Source of the DNA: an uncultured Clostridia bacterium
GTDB lineage: Bacteria; Bacillota; Clostridia; Christensenellales; UBA1242
Length of the DNA stretch: 64,000 nucleotides
Reading direction: 5' to 3'
NCBI GenBank assembly: GCA_947382485.1
Contig: CANCYS010000002.1
Coordinates: forward strand, 124,001-188,000
Position numbers and translations under genes: made by a program. Within the stretch, counting starts at the first letter, position 1, and the number at the start of each line of letters is the position of its first letter. The notes below the pieces were generated by a model, which saw only the letters and a list, made by a program, of their open reading frames with translations, made no database searches and was not told the DNA's origin. Positions 1-7,241 of the stretch are shown here, in pieces.

Positions 1-349
1 AGCCATTCACAACATTTCACTCAATGGACACCCAACACAAAGAATTGCAAACAACTGTTCAATTTCATTTGAAGGTGCAGAAAGTGAAGCAATCGTAATG
101 ATGCTTGACAGAGAAGGAATTTACGCTTCATATGGTTCAGCATGTGAAATGGGTTCAAATGCACCATCACATGTGCTTCAAGCCATGGGCAAAGAACCAG
201 AAGCAATTCGTTCAACAGTTCGTTTCACATTCAGTGCAGAAATCACTCGTGAACAAGTCGATGAGGTAGTTGAAACACTTCGAAAAATAGTAAAGAAGTT
301 AAGAAGCATCTCAGCAATAAGAATTTATAAAAGTAAGGTGGAATTATAA
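1..349 (+). CDS. Cysteine desulfurase, C-terminal part (5' end outside window)
   Basis: This is the last ~115 codons of a NifS/IscS-type, PLP-dependent cysteine desulfurase, which takes sulfur from cysteine as an enzyme-bound persulfide for Fe-S clusters or thiolated tRNA. The reading frame is open from base 2. It contains the loop GSACEMGS (Cys codon 143-145), which corresponds to the catalytic Cys loop of the family, followed by PSHVLQAMG and VRFTFS, both typical of the C-terminal domain. It lies 2 bases before a NifU-like gene, the usual nifS-nifU pairing. The N-terminal PLP-lysine region is not in the window, so the subfamily cannot be fixed. Confidence 0.93.
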   Translation, partial: AIHNISLNGHPTQRIANNCSISFEGAESEAIVMMLDREGIYASYGSACEMGSNAPSHVLQAMGKEPEAIRSTVRFTFSAEITREQVDEVVETLRKIVKKLRSISAIRIYKSKVEL

Positions 350-351
350 TT

Positions 352-732
352 ATGTATTCAGAAAAGATTTTAAATGAATTTTATAATCCAGCAAATTTTG
401 GTGTCATCAAAGGTGCAAGTGGCGTAGGAAAAGTAACCCTCGACATTGGCAGTGAAATTATCAAAATTTATATCAAAGTTGAAGAAGAAAAAGTAGTTGA
501 AGCAACTTTCCAAGCATTTGGTGGAGTAGTAGCCATTGCATGTGGAAGCGTAGCAGCCAGATTAATTAATGGAAAAGCAGTCAGCACACTTTCAAAGTTT
601 GCAGTCAGTGACCTAACCGCAGTTGTAGGAAAGGTAGAAGACGACCAAATGTACATTGTTCATGGTGTAGTAAATGCCGTTCATCTTGCAGGTGAAAGTT
701 ATTACAACAGAAGTGCAAAAGACGAAGATTAG
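352..732 (+). CDS. NifU/IscU-like scaffold homologue lacking the canonical cysteines
   Basis: The 126-residue protein matches the IscU/NifU N-terminal fold from end to end: NEFYNPANFG near residue 8, a GVG turn near 24, FQAFGGVVAIA near 53, LINGKAV near 71 and VHGVVNAVHLAGE near 103. In ordinary IscU three Cys hold the nascent cluster (GNPxCGD, FGCGAAIA, and HCS near the C-terminus). Here these positions read as non-Cys, and the only Cys is residue 64 in IACGS. The start follows the desulfurase stop by two bases, so the two are co-translated. It could be a desulfurase partner that no longer assembles clusters, or a degenerate scaffold. Family assignment is firm; function is not. Confidence 0.82.
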   Translation: MYSEKILNEFYNPANFGVIKGASGVGKVTLDIGSEIIKIYIKVEEEKVVEATFQAFGGVVAIACGSVAARLINGKAVSTLSKFAVSDLTAVVGKVEDDQMYIVHGVVNAVHLAGESYYNRSAKDED

Positions 733-763
733 TCGTCAAAAATTAAGCACATAGCTTTGTTAC

Positions 764-796
764 AAAAAAACCACACAATACATGTGTGGTTTTTTC
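764..796. terminator. Bidirectional terminator between the NifU-like gene and the convergent XRE gene
   Basis: A 6-bp stem CCACAC/GTGTGG (771-776 with 784-789) is flanked by seven A on one side and a run of T on the other, so it can end transcription on both strands. Confidence 0.85.
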
Positions 797-813
797 TTAT
801 TTCAATATTATTA

Positions 814-1017
814 TTAATCTTCTAAACCTAATAGGTAGTCAGTAGTAACTCCAAAATATTTAGCAATAATAATAATTTCATTAATTTTAACACTAACTTG
901 TTTATTTTCCCAACGACTAAGTGAAGAAGAACTTAACTTAATTTCTTTTGAAAGTTGTTGAATAGAAAGACCTTTTTGTTCTCTAAGTTCTTTTAATCTT
1001 TCTGCGAATTTATCCAT
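814..1017 (-). CDS. XRE-family HTH transcriptional regulator (67 aa)
   Basis: A short helix-turn-helix protein of the Cro/CI (XRE) class: RLKELREQKGLSIQQLSKEI, then the recognition segment SSSSLSRWENKQ, then INEIIIIAKYFGVTTDYLLG, which is the standard ending of the fold. The open frame extends far upstream, but the start at 1017 is chosen because it has an AGGTGG ribosome-binding site and gives a normal-sized XRE protein. It has no sensor or protease domain. It is divergent from a small gene at 1137, and the shared spacer has three palindromes that are probably its own operators. Likely an autorepressor of both promoters. Confidence 0.9.
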   Translation of the reverse strand: MDKFAERLKELREQKGLSIQQLSKEIKLSSSSLSRWENKQVSVKINEIIIIAKYFGVTTDYLLGLED

Positions 1018-1036
1018 ACCTTCCACCTCTAATGAA

Positions 1037-1114
1037 ATTATATCCCATTTAAGGGACAAATTGTTTGACCGCCCACATTTGGGATAGTATAATAAATATG
1101 TCCCATATATGGGA
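1037..1114. promoter_or_regulatory. Divergent promoters with three TCCCA-N4-GGGA operators
   Basis: On the + strand TTGACC (1065-1070), 17 bp, TATAAT (1088-1093) drives the small gene at 1137. On the - strand TATAAT (1042-1037) is a plausible -10 for the XRE gene. Three 14-bp palindromic boxes lie at 1043-1056 (TCCCATTTAAGGGA), 1071-1084 (GCCCACATTTGGGA) and 1101-1114 (TCCCATATATGGGA), spaced 28 and 30 bp centre to centre. They sit next to the leftward -10, inside the rightward spacer, and at the rightward +1. This arrangement fits repression of both directions by the adjacent XRE protein. Confidence 0.75.
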
Positions 1115-1136
1115 TATATATAAGGAGAAAAATAAA

Positions 1137-1379
1137 GTGATAGATTTAAAAGAAATAATAAAGTGGGATTTTGGAAAAAGAAAGTTAGGAGGAGAGAAAA
1201 AAGAAATAGTAGATAAATTGGTAAACATAGGAAAAGAGTTGGAAAGTACACTAGATGAAAAGCAAATGAAACTATATTTTGAAATAGATATGTTAAGGGG
1301 AGAATACTTAGTAAGCGAAGAAGATGAGTTAATAGACTACATAATAGAACTATATAAAACAATATTAGTAAAAAAGTGA
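1137..1379 (+). CDS. Small acidic/helical protein of unknown function, partner of XRE regulator
   Basis: An 80-residue protein beginning at GTG 1137, chosen because AAGGAG lies 8 bases upstream and because the longer frame from 1065 starts inside the promoter. It is charged and predicted mostly helical (DEKQMKLYFEIDMLRGEYL, then EEDELIDYIIELYKTI), with no signal or membrane segment and no Cys. I do not recognise the family. It resembles in layout the small proteins that follow XRE genes in prophages and integrative elements, but no integrase, toxin motif or att site is seen. It has its own promoter under three operators. Confidence 0.7.
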   Translation: MIDLKEIIKWDFGKRKLGGEKKEIVDKLVNIGKELESTLDEKQMKLYFEIDMLRGEYLVSEEDELIDYIIELYKTILVKK

Positions 1380-1512
1380 CATGGGTTCACTAAAATCACG
1401 AAAAAAGGTGTTATACTAAGTGTGAGCACGGAGGGGTGGTTATTCCAAGAAGGAGGGTGTAAAATCTTCAATATCGTTTGACTTTAAATTTAAAAACTTT
1501 TATCATAATTTT

Positions 1513-2094
1513 ATGAATAACAGCAAAAGACAAAACAAGTTAATGCTTTGGCTTTCAAATATGAATGCAAAATATAAACGATTTTTTGAGATAATCAGAT
1601 TTTTAATAGTTGGTGGCATTGCAACAATCATTGACTATTTTGTCATGAGTTTAGTTTTATATGCTTTCGACCCATCGCTATATCCAAACTTTTTCAATGT
1701 GTTCTATGGTGGTGGAAACCCATCAACCATTGCAACAGTTGTTGGCACAGGCACAGGCTTTTGCGTTTCACTAATTTTCAATTATCTTCTTTCAGTTTTC
1801 TTTGTATATGAAGAAAAAGGAAATTCAAAAACAGCCAAAGGTGCAGTTTTGTTTGCACTTTTAAGCATCGGTGGGCTTTTGTTAAACACTGCTGGAATGT
1901 GGCTTGGCTATGACATAATTGGAATAAACGAATGGATTGTCAAAATCATCATGACGCTTATCGTTTTAGTTTACAATTATGGTACAAGAAAATTTTTCAT
2001 TTTCAAAAAAGCAAAATCAATGCAAACTGAAAATTCTCCAACCCAAAATGAAAACCAGCCAAAAATTTCAGAAACAGATAGCGTAGAAAAATAA
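1513..2094 (+). CDS. GtrA-like family membrane protein
   Basis: A 193-residue membrane protein with four hydrophobic segments (about residues 25-48, 70-100, 112-130, 138-158). The first carries FLIVGGIATIIDYFVMSLVLY, the signature of the GtrA/DPMS family, which is thought to move polyprenyl-linked sugars across the membrane or support wall glycosylation. The C-terminal ~30 residues are hydrophilic, rich in Asn, Gln and Glu. The ATG at 1513 has no clear Shine-Dalgarno; a strong AAGGAGG lies at 1450-1456, upstream of an in-frame open stretch with no usual start codon, so the N-terminus is uncertain. Confidence 0.8.
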   Translation: MNNSKRQNKLMLWLSNMNAKYKRFFEIIRFLIVGGIATIIDYFVMSLVLYAFDPSLYPNFFNVFYGGGNPSTIATVVGTGTGFCVSLIFNYLLSVFFVYEEKGNSKTAKGAVLFALLSIGGLLLNTAGMWLGYDIIGINEWIVKIIMTLIVLVYNYGTRKFFIFKKAKSMQTENSPTQNENQPKISETDSVEK

Positions 2095-2123
2095 TCATAA
2101 AAATTTAATAAAAATAAAAATTC

Positions 2124-2150
2124 AAACTGCCACATCGGCAGTTTTCTTTT
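2124..2150 (+). terminator. Terminator after the GtrA-like gene
   Basis: Perfect 8-bp stem AAACTGCC/GGCAGTTT (2124-2131 with 2137-2144), 5-base loop, followed by a T-rich tract. Confidence 0.85.
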
Positions 2151-2177
2151 TGCAAAACTTTGAAAAAAATGTATAAC
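2150..2177 (+). promoter_or_regulatory. Sigma-A-like promoter of the YtxH-like gene
   Basis: TTGCAA (2150-2155), 16 bp, TATAAC (2172-2177), about 40 bases before the start codon at 2217. Confidence 0.5.
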
Positions 2178-2216
2178 ATTGTCGATTTTACGCATAATAG
2201 GTGTAGGAGGTTTACA

Positions 2217-2417
2217 ATGGAAAATCTATGTAAAGGTTTATTTTATGGTATGGCAATTGGTCTAGTTGTCGGAGGCGTAGTAGTAGCAAAAAACAAAAAA
2301 CTTGCAGGACAAATCAAGCAAAAAGTTTCTATGGCTGAGGAAAAACTTGATGAAGCAAAAGAAATGTTGCAAGAAAAAATTCAAGAAAGCGGTTCAAACA
2401 ACCAAAATAAAGGTTAA
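2217..2417 (+). CDS. Small membrane-anchored protein, YtxH-like
   Basis: A 66-residue protein with a glycine-rich membrane segment (about residues 8-24, GMAIGLVVGGVVVAK) followed by a charged amphipathic helix that is likely coiled coil (KQKVSMAEEKLDEAKEMLQEKI) and an Asn/Gln tail. This layout is that of YtxH-type small general-stress or envelope proteins. The start at 2217 is fixed by TAGGAGG seven bases upstream; the frame is open to 2160 but that part has no ribosome-binding site. No enzymatic motif. It is a single gene with its own promoter. Confidence 0.6.
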   Translation: MENLCKGLFYGMAIGLVVGGVVVAKNKKLAGQIKQKVSMAEEKLDEAKEMLQEKIQESGSNNQNKG

Positions 2418-2561
2418 TAACAACTAAAATTTGAATAAAATAATGCTTTTTAAAACGCTAAAAATGAAAATAAAAAGTCTAAAAAACAGTTAAAAAAAAT
2501 AGACATCTAAGTTATTTTATGCTATCATTTGAGTATAGATTGGTGAAAGAAGGTGTGCGAG

Positions 2562-2984
2562 ATGAAAATTGTAGGTCTAGACATAGGCACAGTCAGAATA
2601 GGCATAGCCACATCTGATATAATGGAAATCATTGCATCAGCCTATGAAGTCTATAAACGCAAAAACACCAGCGAAGATGTAAAACACATTGCAGAAATCG
2701 TAACTAATCTAGGTGCAGGCGAAGTTGTTATTGGTTTGCCACTAAAAATGGACGGTTCAGAAGGTCAAAGCGTTGAAATGGCAAGAGAATTTGGTGAAAG
2801 TTTATCAAAACTCATTTCCGTTCCAATATTGTATCAAGATGAACGATTGTCCACCGTCACTGCCGAAAAAATCCTGATTGAGTCAGGCGTAAGGCGTGAA
2901 AAGAGAAAGGGGAAAATTGATAGCATAGCAGCCACAATCATATTGCAAACCTATCTTGATAAAAAAAGTAATATGAAAAGATAA
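2562..2984 (+). CDS. ruvX: Putative pre-16S rRNA nuclease / Holliday-junction resolvase YqgF (RuvX)
   Basis: The 140-residue protein opens with the RNase H-like strand GLDIGTVRIGIATSD (first catalytic Asp) and continues with EVVIGLPLKMDGSEG, QDERLSTVTAEKIL and KGKIDSIAATIILQTYL, all conserved YqgF blocks containing the acidic residues. The family trims the 5' end of 16S rRNA and has been proposed as a junction resolvase. ATG 2562 is preferred over the in-frame GTG 2553 because AAGGTG is then correctly spaced. It is followed after 31 bases by a DUF1292 gene, the common Firmicute order yrrK-yrzB. Confidence 0.93.
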   Translation: MKIVGLDIGTVRIGIATSDIMEIIASAYEVYKRKNTSEDVKHIAEIVTNLGAGEVVIGLPLKMDGSEGQSVEMAREFGESLSKLISVPILYQDERLSTVTAEKILIESGVRREKRKGKIDSIAATIILQTYLDKKSNMKR

Positions 2985-3015
2985 TTTGCATAAAATAAAA
3001 TTTAGGAGAATAATT

Positions 3016-3363
3016 ATGGCAGATGAAGAACTCAAATTAAATGATGAAGAACTTCCAGAATCAATGGAACACATGGAAGAAGACGATGACGATATAATCA
3101 CTTTGCTTTCAGCAGATGGCGAAGAAATTGATTTTGTTGAAATCGCTGGCATTGCATATAAAGGAGCATTCTATGCAATTTTGCAACCAGTTGAACTTCT
3201 TGATGGAATGGACGATGATGAAGCATTAGTATTCAAAGTAACAAGAGGCAAAGATGGCGAAGACAAGTTTGAAATTGAACTTGAAGATTCTGTTATCGAT
3301 GCAGTGTTTGCTGAATACAACAAACTTCTTGATGAAGCAAACAGTGATGGAACAGCTGAGTAG
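3016..3363 (+). CDS. DUF1292 (YrzB-like) protein
   Basis: A 115-residue, very acidic soluble protein. The core ITLLSADGEEIDFVEIAGIAYKGAFYAILQPVE, followed by DDDEALVFKVT, matches the DUF1292 family found beside ruvX in Firmicutes; its function is unknown. ATG 3016 is chosen because TTAGGAG precedes it and the ten codons further upstream (from 2986) are not family-like. The N-terminal ~35 residues are an acidic tail (EEDDDDI) longer than in most members. Confidence 0.85.
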   Translation: MADEELKLNDEELPESMEHMEEDDDDIITLLSADGEEIDFVEIAGIAYKGAFYAILQPVELLDGMDDDEALVFKVTRGKDGEDKFEIELEDSVIDAVFAEYNKLLDEANSDGTAE

Positions 3364-3405
3364 TTTAATGCCATATAGTCTATATAGAAAAATATGTCAA
3401 AATTA

Positions 3406-3435
3406 AAGTCGAGAATTTTCTCGGCTTTTCTTTTG
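3406..3435 (+). terminator. Terminator after the DUF1292 gene
   Basis: Hairpin with arms GTCGAGA/TCTCGGC (3408-3414 with 3419-3425, one G-T pair) followed by TTTTCTTTT. Confidence 0.8.
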
Positions 3436-3464
3436 CAAATTTTTAGAATTTCTCAAAAAAATCA

Positions 3465-3619
3465 TTGCAAAATTCAAAAGTATGTGATAAAATCTTGCTA
3501 TCACACATTTGTGGTGATGTTTTTGGTGTTGCATAAATTCAAAATTTATGTCGAAGGAATTTGTGTTCCAAAAGCAAGTGACCCACAAAGAGGGATAAAA
3601 ACAAGGAGAAAAAAATTTT
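3465..3619 (+). promoter_or_regulatory. rpsB promoter and ~120-nt 5' leader
   Basis: TTGCAA (3465-3470), 17 bp, TAAAAT (3488-3493) predict transcription from about 3500. The untranslated leader holds a perfect 8-bp hairpin, CATAAATT/AATTTATG (3532-3550), and further short complementary segments, before AAGGAG at the rpsB start. Autoregulatory rpsB leaders are known in other bacteria; whether this is one is inference. No protein-coding gene is supported in the stretch. Confidence 0.55.
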
Positions 3620-4570
3620 ATGGCAGTTGTATCAATGAAACAATTATTAGAGGCAGGTGTTCACTTTGGTCATCCAACAAGAAAATGGAACCCAAAAATG
3701 AAAAAGTACATCTTCACAGCAAGAAATGATATCTACATTCTTGACCTCGAAAAAACCGTAACTTTGATTGATGAAGCATACGAATTCGTAAAATCAACAG
3801 TTGAAGCAGGCGGAACAATCTTGTTCGTAGGAACAAAAAAACAAGCAAAAGAAGCAGTTATTGAAGAAGCACAAAGAGCAGGCATGTTCTACATGGGCAA
3901 CCGTTGGCTCGGAGGCACTCTCACTAATTTCAAAACAATTAGAAGCAGAGTAGACAGACTCACAAAATTAAATCAAATGGAAACAACAGGAGAATTTGAA
4001 CTTCTTCCAAAGAAAGAAGTTTTAGGTCTCAAAGCAGAAAGACAAGATCTTGAAGACAATCTTGGTGGAATCAAAGAAATGAGAACACTTCCATCAGCAT
4101 TGTTTGTTGTTGACCCAGGCAAAGAATATATTGCAGTTCGTGAAGCAAGAAGCTTAAACATTCCAATCGTAGCACTTGTAGACACAAACTGTGACCCAGA
4201 TGTAGTAGACTATGTAATCCCAGGAAATGATGATGCAATTCGTGCAGTAAAACTCATCGCTGGTGCAATGGCTGATGCCTGCATCGAAGCAAGAGAAGGT
4301 GCAGACGGTCTTGCAAGAATCAAACAAGCCGAAGCAGAAGCAAGAGGCGAAACATATCAACCAGTTGAAGAAGAAACTGTTGAATCAATGGAAGCAGTTG
4401 CAAGCGAAACTGTTGTTGAAGAAAAAGTAGAAGCAGTTGAAGAAAAGCCAGCAAGAAAACCAAGAGCAAAGAAAACAGAAACTGTTGAAGAATCAGCAGA
4501 AGAAGTTAAAGCAGAAGAACCTGCAAAGAAAACAAGAACAAAAAAAGCAGAAACAAAAGACGCTGAATAA
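3620..4570 (+). CDS. rpsB: 30S ribosomal protein S2
   Basis: The N-terminal ~240 residues are a standard S2: [78 protein letters not shown] and [16 protein letters not shown]2 sits on the back of the small subunit near S1. The protein is 316 residues, against about 240 for E. coli; the extra ~70 residues are an Ala/Glu/Lys/Val-rich tail that ends in two repeated basic units ([11 protein letters not shown] and [11 protein letters not shown]). It is followed 46 bases later by tsf, the universal partner. Confidence 0.98.
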   Translation: MAVVSMKQLLEAGVHFGHPTRKWNPKMKKYIFTARNDIYILDLEKTVTLIDEAYEFVKSTVEAGGTILFVGTKKQAKEAVIEEAQRAGMFYMGNRWLGGTLTNFKTIRSRVDRLTKLNQMETTGEFELLPKKEVLGLKAERQDLEDNLGGIKEMRTLPSALFVVDPGKEYIAVREARSLNIPIVALVDTNCDPDVVDYVIPGNDDAIRAVKLIAGAMADACIEAREGADGLARIKQAEAEARGETYQPVEEETVESMEAVASETVVEEKVEAVEEKPARKPRAKKTETVEESAEEVKAEEPAKKTRTKKAETKDAE

Positions 4571-4616
4571 TAAAAGTTTAAAGAAAATTTAAGATAAAGA
4601 ATTAAAGGAGAATATT

Positions 4617-5267
4617 ATGGCATTTACCGCTAAGGATATAACCACACTCAGAGAACAAACTGGTGCAGGTATGCTTGATTGCAAAAATGCACTCACAGAG
4701 TGTGATGGAGATATGAATAAAGCCGCTGATTGGCTTCGTGAAAAAGGAATTTCAAAGGCTGCTAAAAAAGCATCAAGAATTGCAGCAGAAGGTTCAGTTT
4801 TCTTGTATAACCACATGAATGGAAAGATTGGTGTTATGCTTGAACTCAACTGTGAAACAGACTTCGTTGCAAAAAATCCAGAATTCCAACAACTTGGACA
4901 TGACCTTTGTTTGCACATCGCAGCAAATGCACCAAAATATGTTTCAAAAGATGAAGTTGATGAAACCGAACTTTTGAAAGAAAGAGAAATTTTGCGTGCA
5001 CAAGTTATCAATGAAGGTAAGCCAGAAGCAATGGCAGATAAAATTGTTGATGGAAAAATCAGCAAATACTATAAAGATGTATGTTTGCTTGAACAAGAAT
5101 TTGTTAAAGATCCAGATAAAACAATTGCACAACTTATTAATGATGCAGTTGTTAAAATTGGTGAAAAGATTTCTGTTCGCAGATTTGTAAGATACGTTAT
5201 GGGTGAAGGACTTGAAAAGAGAAATGACAATCTTGCAGAAGAAGTAGACAAACAAATCAATGGTTAA
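4617..5267 (+). CDS. tsf: Elongation factor Ts
   Basis: EF-Ts recycles EF-Tu by releasing GDP. The first 55 residues form the UBA-like domain with the signature [16 protein letters not shown] and [17 protein letters not shown]; next comes [30 protein letters not shown], which includes the conserved TDFVA that inserts into EF-Tu. At 216 residues it is a short form (E. coli has 283), with a single dimerisation-type subdomain. GGAGAATATT precedes ATG 4617. It ends the rpsB-tsf transcript at a strong terminator, so pyrH is not part of this operon. Confidence 0.98.
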   Translation: MAFTAKDITTLREQTGAGMLDCKNALTECDGDMNKAADWLREKGISKAAKKASRIAAEGSVFLYNHMNGKIGVMLELNCETDFVAKNPEFQQLGHDLCLHIAANAPKYVSKDEVDETELLKEREILRAQVINEGKPEAMADKIVDGKISKYYKDVCLLEQEFVKDPDKTIAQLINDAVVKIGEKISVRRFVRYVMGEGLEKRNDNLAEEVDKQING

Positions 5268-5274
5268 ATTTCAT

Positions 5275-5313
5275 TAAAAAAATCTCACATGTGATATGTG
5301 AGATTTTTTTTAA
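5275..5313 (+). terminator. Terminator after tsf
   Basis: Perfect 10-bp stem AATCTCACAT/ATGTGAGATT (5281-5290 with 5296-5305), preceded by A and followed by TTTTTT. Confidence 0.92.
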
Positions 5314-5355
5314 ATAATAATTTCAATATTTGTCAAATTGTTTTTTAATTTGCCA

Positions 5356-5384
5356 TTGACAATGCAATTTTCCACCTTTATAAT
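5356..5384 (+). promoter_or_regulatory. Consensus sigma-A promoter of the transglutaminase-like gene
   Basis: TTGACA (5356-5361), exactly 17 bp, TATAAT (5379-5384). AAGGAG follows just before ATG 5406. This is a full-consensus promoter, so strong basal expression is expected. Confidence 0.85.
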
Positions 5385-5405
5385 AAAATAAAAGGAGATA
5401 GTTTT

Positions 5406-7124
5406 ATGGAAATTGTAAAAGAAAAAATAACAAATCAAACTGTTCTCCAAAGTAGTGGAATAACAATTCGAATTGAAGATGTTTTATCAGGTAAAAAACT
5501 TGATAATTTGATTAAAAATTCTGATGAAATAGCAGATTATTATATTGAAAATCTTGTAAGACGTCTTGAATCTTTATACACTTATTATAATGAAATAGAT
5601 GATGACAAAAATGCAAAAGAACTTGCAGAATATTATTATGTAATGTCACTTACAACAAAGAAATTTGAAGAACTTGAAGACTATGAAAAAGTTAAACTCT
5701 TCAAAGTTTATGACACCGCATTAAAAAATCAAATTTATGGCCCGTATGAAATTTATGACAGAAAAGTAAATCAACGAGAAAGTTTTTCTCTTGAAGATAT
5801 GTTTTATGATAGAGATATTCTCAAAACTGTTCAAGACGCAATTCCATCGTTATATGAAGGGCCAGATAAAATTGCAGTGCAAAAGAAAATGAACGAATTC
5901 AATTCAGTCATAGAAAATCTAAGCAGTTGTAAAGAAGAAAGATTGTGCTTTGCCGTAAATCGTGAAATTCTTTTAAAGAATTATTCAAAAGTAAAAAAGA
6001 TTTTAGAATATGCAAGAGAGCATAGTGATAAACAGATTGAGCTTGTAATTGATGATAATGGAATGATTTTTGTAGATAATAGTTTTGATATGAAAGTTCC
6101 ATATAGCTACACTCAAAGCGAAATGCAAAAATTCACAGAACTTATATATTTGGAATTGATTGACAACTTATACTTTTCAGAATTTTATCAAGAGCCATTC
6201 ATTCCAACAAAAAGAGAAGAATTGTGGTCATATTATGATGTTTATAGGGCAAATGCAAATAAAAAGAATATAGTAAAATCAATACAAAGAGCAAAACTCT
6301 CACCATTTGAAACAATTTTAATGGCAAATGGAAAAATAAGTGAAAGCAAATATGTTGGTCATGCATCAAGTGATGAAAAAACACGAACTTTTTTAACTGC
6401 GGAAGATGCAAGAGATAATGAAGAAGAACTTAAAAAGAGTGGAAAAGCATTTGTGTGTACTGGATATTCAAGTTATGCAAAAGCAATTATAGATGAATTA
6501 AATAATGAAAATTTAAAATGTATGTTTGTGCCTGCAAACTTTCATTATGGAAAAACAAAACGCAGAAAATATGGTGCAACACACATGATGCTTCTTGTCA
6601 AAATTAAAGATGAAAAATATGACATTGATGGTTATTATATGTGGGACCCAACTTGGAGTAACATTGTTCCAGAAACAGTTTTGTTCCCAATTGAAGATAT
6701 AAAAAAATATAGCAAAATATATGCAGATATAAATCATAGAAAAATTTCAAAAATTTCATCATTTCTTTTGACAGAGCGTTCTCATGAAAAAGATGAAGAT
6801 AAAGTTGATAATACTGTTTACGATGATTATGCAGGCAAAAGTAAACCAATTAATTTTCACACAATGATAACCGCATTAGATGAAATGTATAGCAAATTGA
6901 GAAATTCAAAATATAATGATGCCAAAATTGCATACTTGTCAAATCAGCAATTAATTTCCGAACTAATCACAAAAACAATGAGAAATACGACAGTGTTTAA
7001 TACAAAAAATTCTCAGAATAAATTCTATGTTGAACTTAGAAATTATTTTATTGAGAATAGTGATAAATTTTTAGATTGGGAAAATAAATGGAATGATTAT
7101 ATAAAAGATATAATATTTAGTTAA
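5406..7124 (+). CDS. Large protein with transglutaminase-like (papain-fold) core; unrecognised family
   Basis: A 572-residue protein without signal peptide or membrane segment. I do not recognise the family, but residues ~345-425 carry a Cys-His-Asp arrangement like bacterial transglutaminase-like proteins: FVCTGYSSYAKAI (C351), ATHMMLLVKI (H393) and DIDGYYMWDPTW (D414), the last resembling the DPTW/DxTW motif of that superfamily. The first ~340 residues are charged and helical, the last ~130 also. Such cores can be cysteine proteases, peptide cross-linkers or inactive scaffolds. It stands alone between two strong terminators with a consensus promoter, in the slot between tsf and frr where pyrH normally sits. 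Confidence 0.7.
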   Translation: MEIVKEKITNQTVLQSSGITIRIEDVLSGKKLDNLIKNSDEIADYYIENLVRRLESLYTYYNEIDDDKNAKELAEYYYVMSLTTKKFEELEDYEKVKLFKVYDTALKNQIYGPYEIYDRKVNQRESFSLEDMFYDRDILKTVQDAIPSLYEGPDKIAVQKKMNEFNSVIENLSSCKEERLCFAVNREILLKNYSKVKKILEYAREHSDKQIELVIDDNGMIFVDNSFDMKVPYSYTQSEMQKFTELIYLELIDNLYFSEFYQEPFIPTKREELWSYYDVYRANANKKNIVKSIQRAKLSPFETILMANGKISESKYVGHASSDEKTRTFLTAEDARDNEEELKKSGKAFVCTGYSSYAKAIIDELNNENLKCMFVPANFHYGKTKRRKYGATHMMLLVKIKDEKYDIDGYYMWDPTWSNIVPETVLFPIEDIKKYSKIYADINHRKISKISSFLLTERSHEKDEDKVDNTVYDDYAGKSKPINFHTMITALDEMYSKLRNSKYNDAKIAYLSNQQLISELITKTMRNTTVFNTKNSQNKFYVELRNYFIENSDKFLDWENKWNDYIKDIIFS

Positions 7125-7150
7125 GCAAAACAAATTTGTTTTGCTTTTTT
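7123..7150 (+). terminator. Terminator after the transglutaminase-like gene
   Basis: Long near-perfect palindrome AAGCAAAACAAATTTGTTTTGCTT (arms at 7123-7134 and 7135-7146) followed by TTTT. Confidence 0.88.
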
Positions 7151-7185
7151 ACATTTGTAAATTTGCCATTTCACCTTAATTTTAA

Positions 7186-7214
7186 TTGATAAATGCCAAA
7201 ATATTTTGTATTAT
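7186..7214 (+). promoter_or_regulatory. Promoter of the frr-uppS-cdsA-rseP cluster
   Basis: TTGATA (7186-7191), 17 bp, TATTAT (7209-7214), 28 bases before the frr start codon. Confidence 0.6.
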
Positions 7215-7241
7215 ATAAATGGATAAAAAGGAGATTATTTT

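Noticed and set aside
771-789. Possible short CRISPR-like or repeat unit at the CCACAC/GTGTGG site
   Set aside because: It is a single hairpin with flanking A/T runs, i.e. a bidirectional terminator. No repeat arrays with spacers occur anywhere in the window.
1018-1362. Leftward open extension of the XRE frame, very hydrophobic (up to 115 extra residues)
   Set aside because: The real start at 1017 has AGGTGG. The extension is antisense to the 80-residue gene and lies over the promoters, so its hydrophobic look is a composition effect.
1423-1512. Upstream extension of the GtrA-like gene using the strong AAGGAGG at 1450
   Set aside because: The frame is open back to 1426 but has no ATG/GTG/TTG at proper distance from that site, so no extension can be supported; the site may serve a tiny leader peptide, which I cannot show.
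3394-3729. A 111-codon rightward frame over the rpsB leader and start
   Set aside because: It begins inside a terminator and overlaps rpsB in another frame, without ribosome-binding site or family resemblance.
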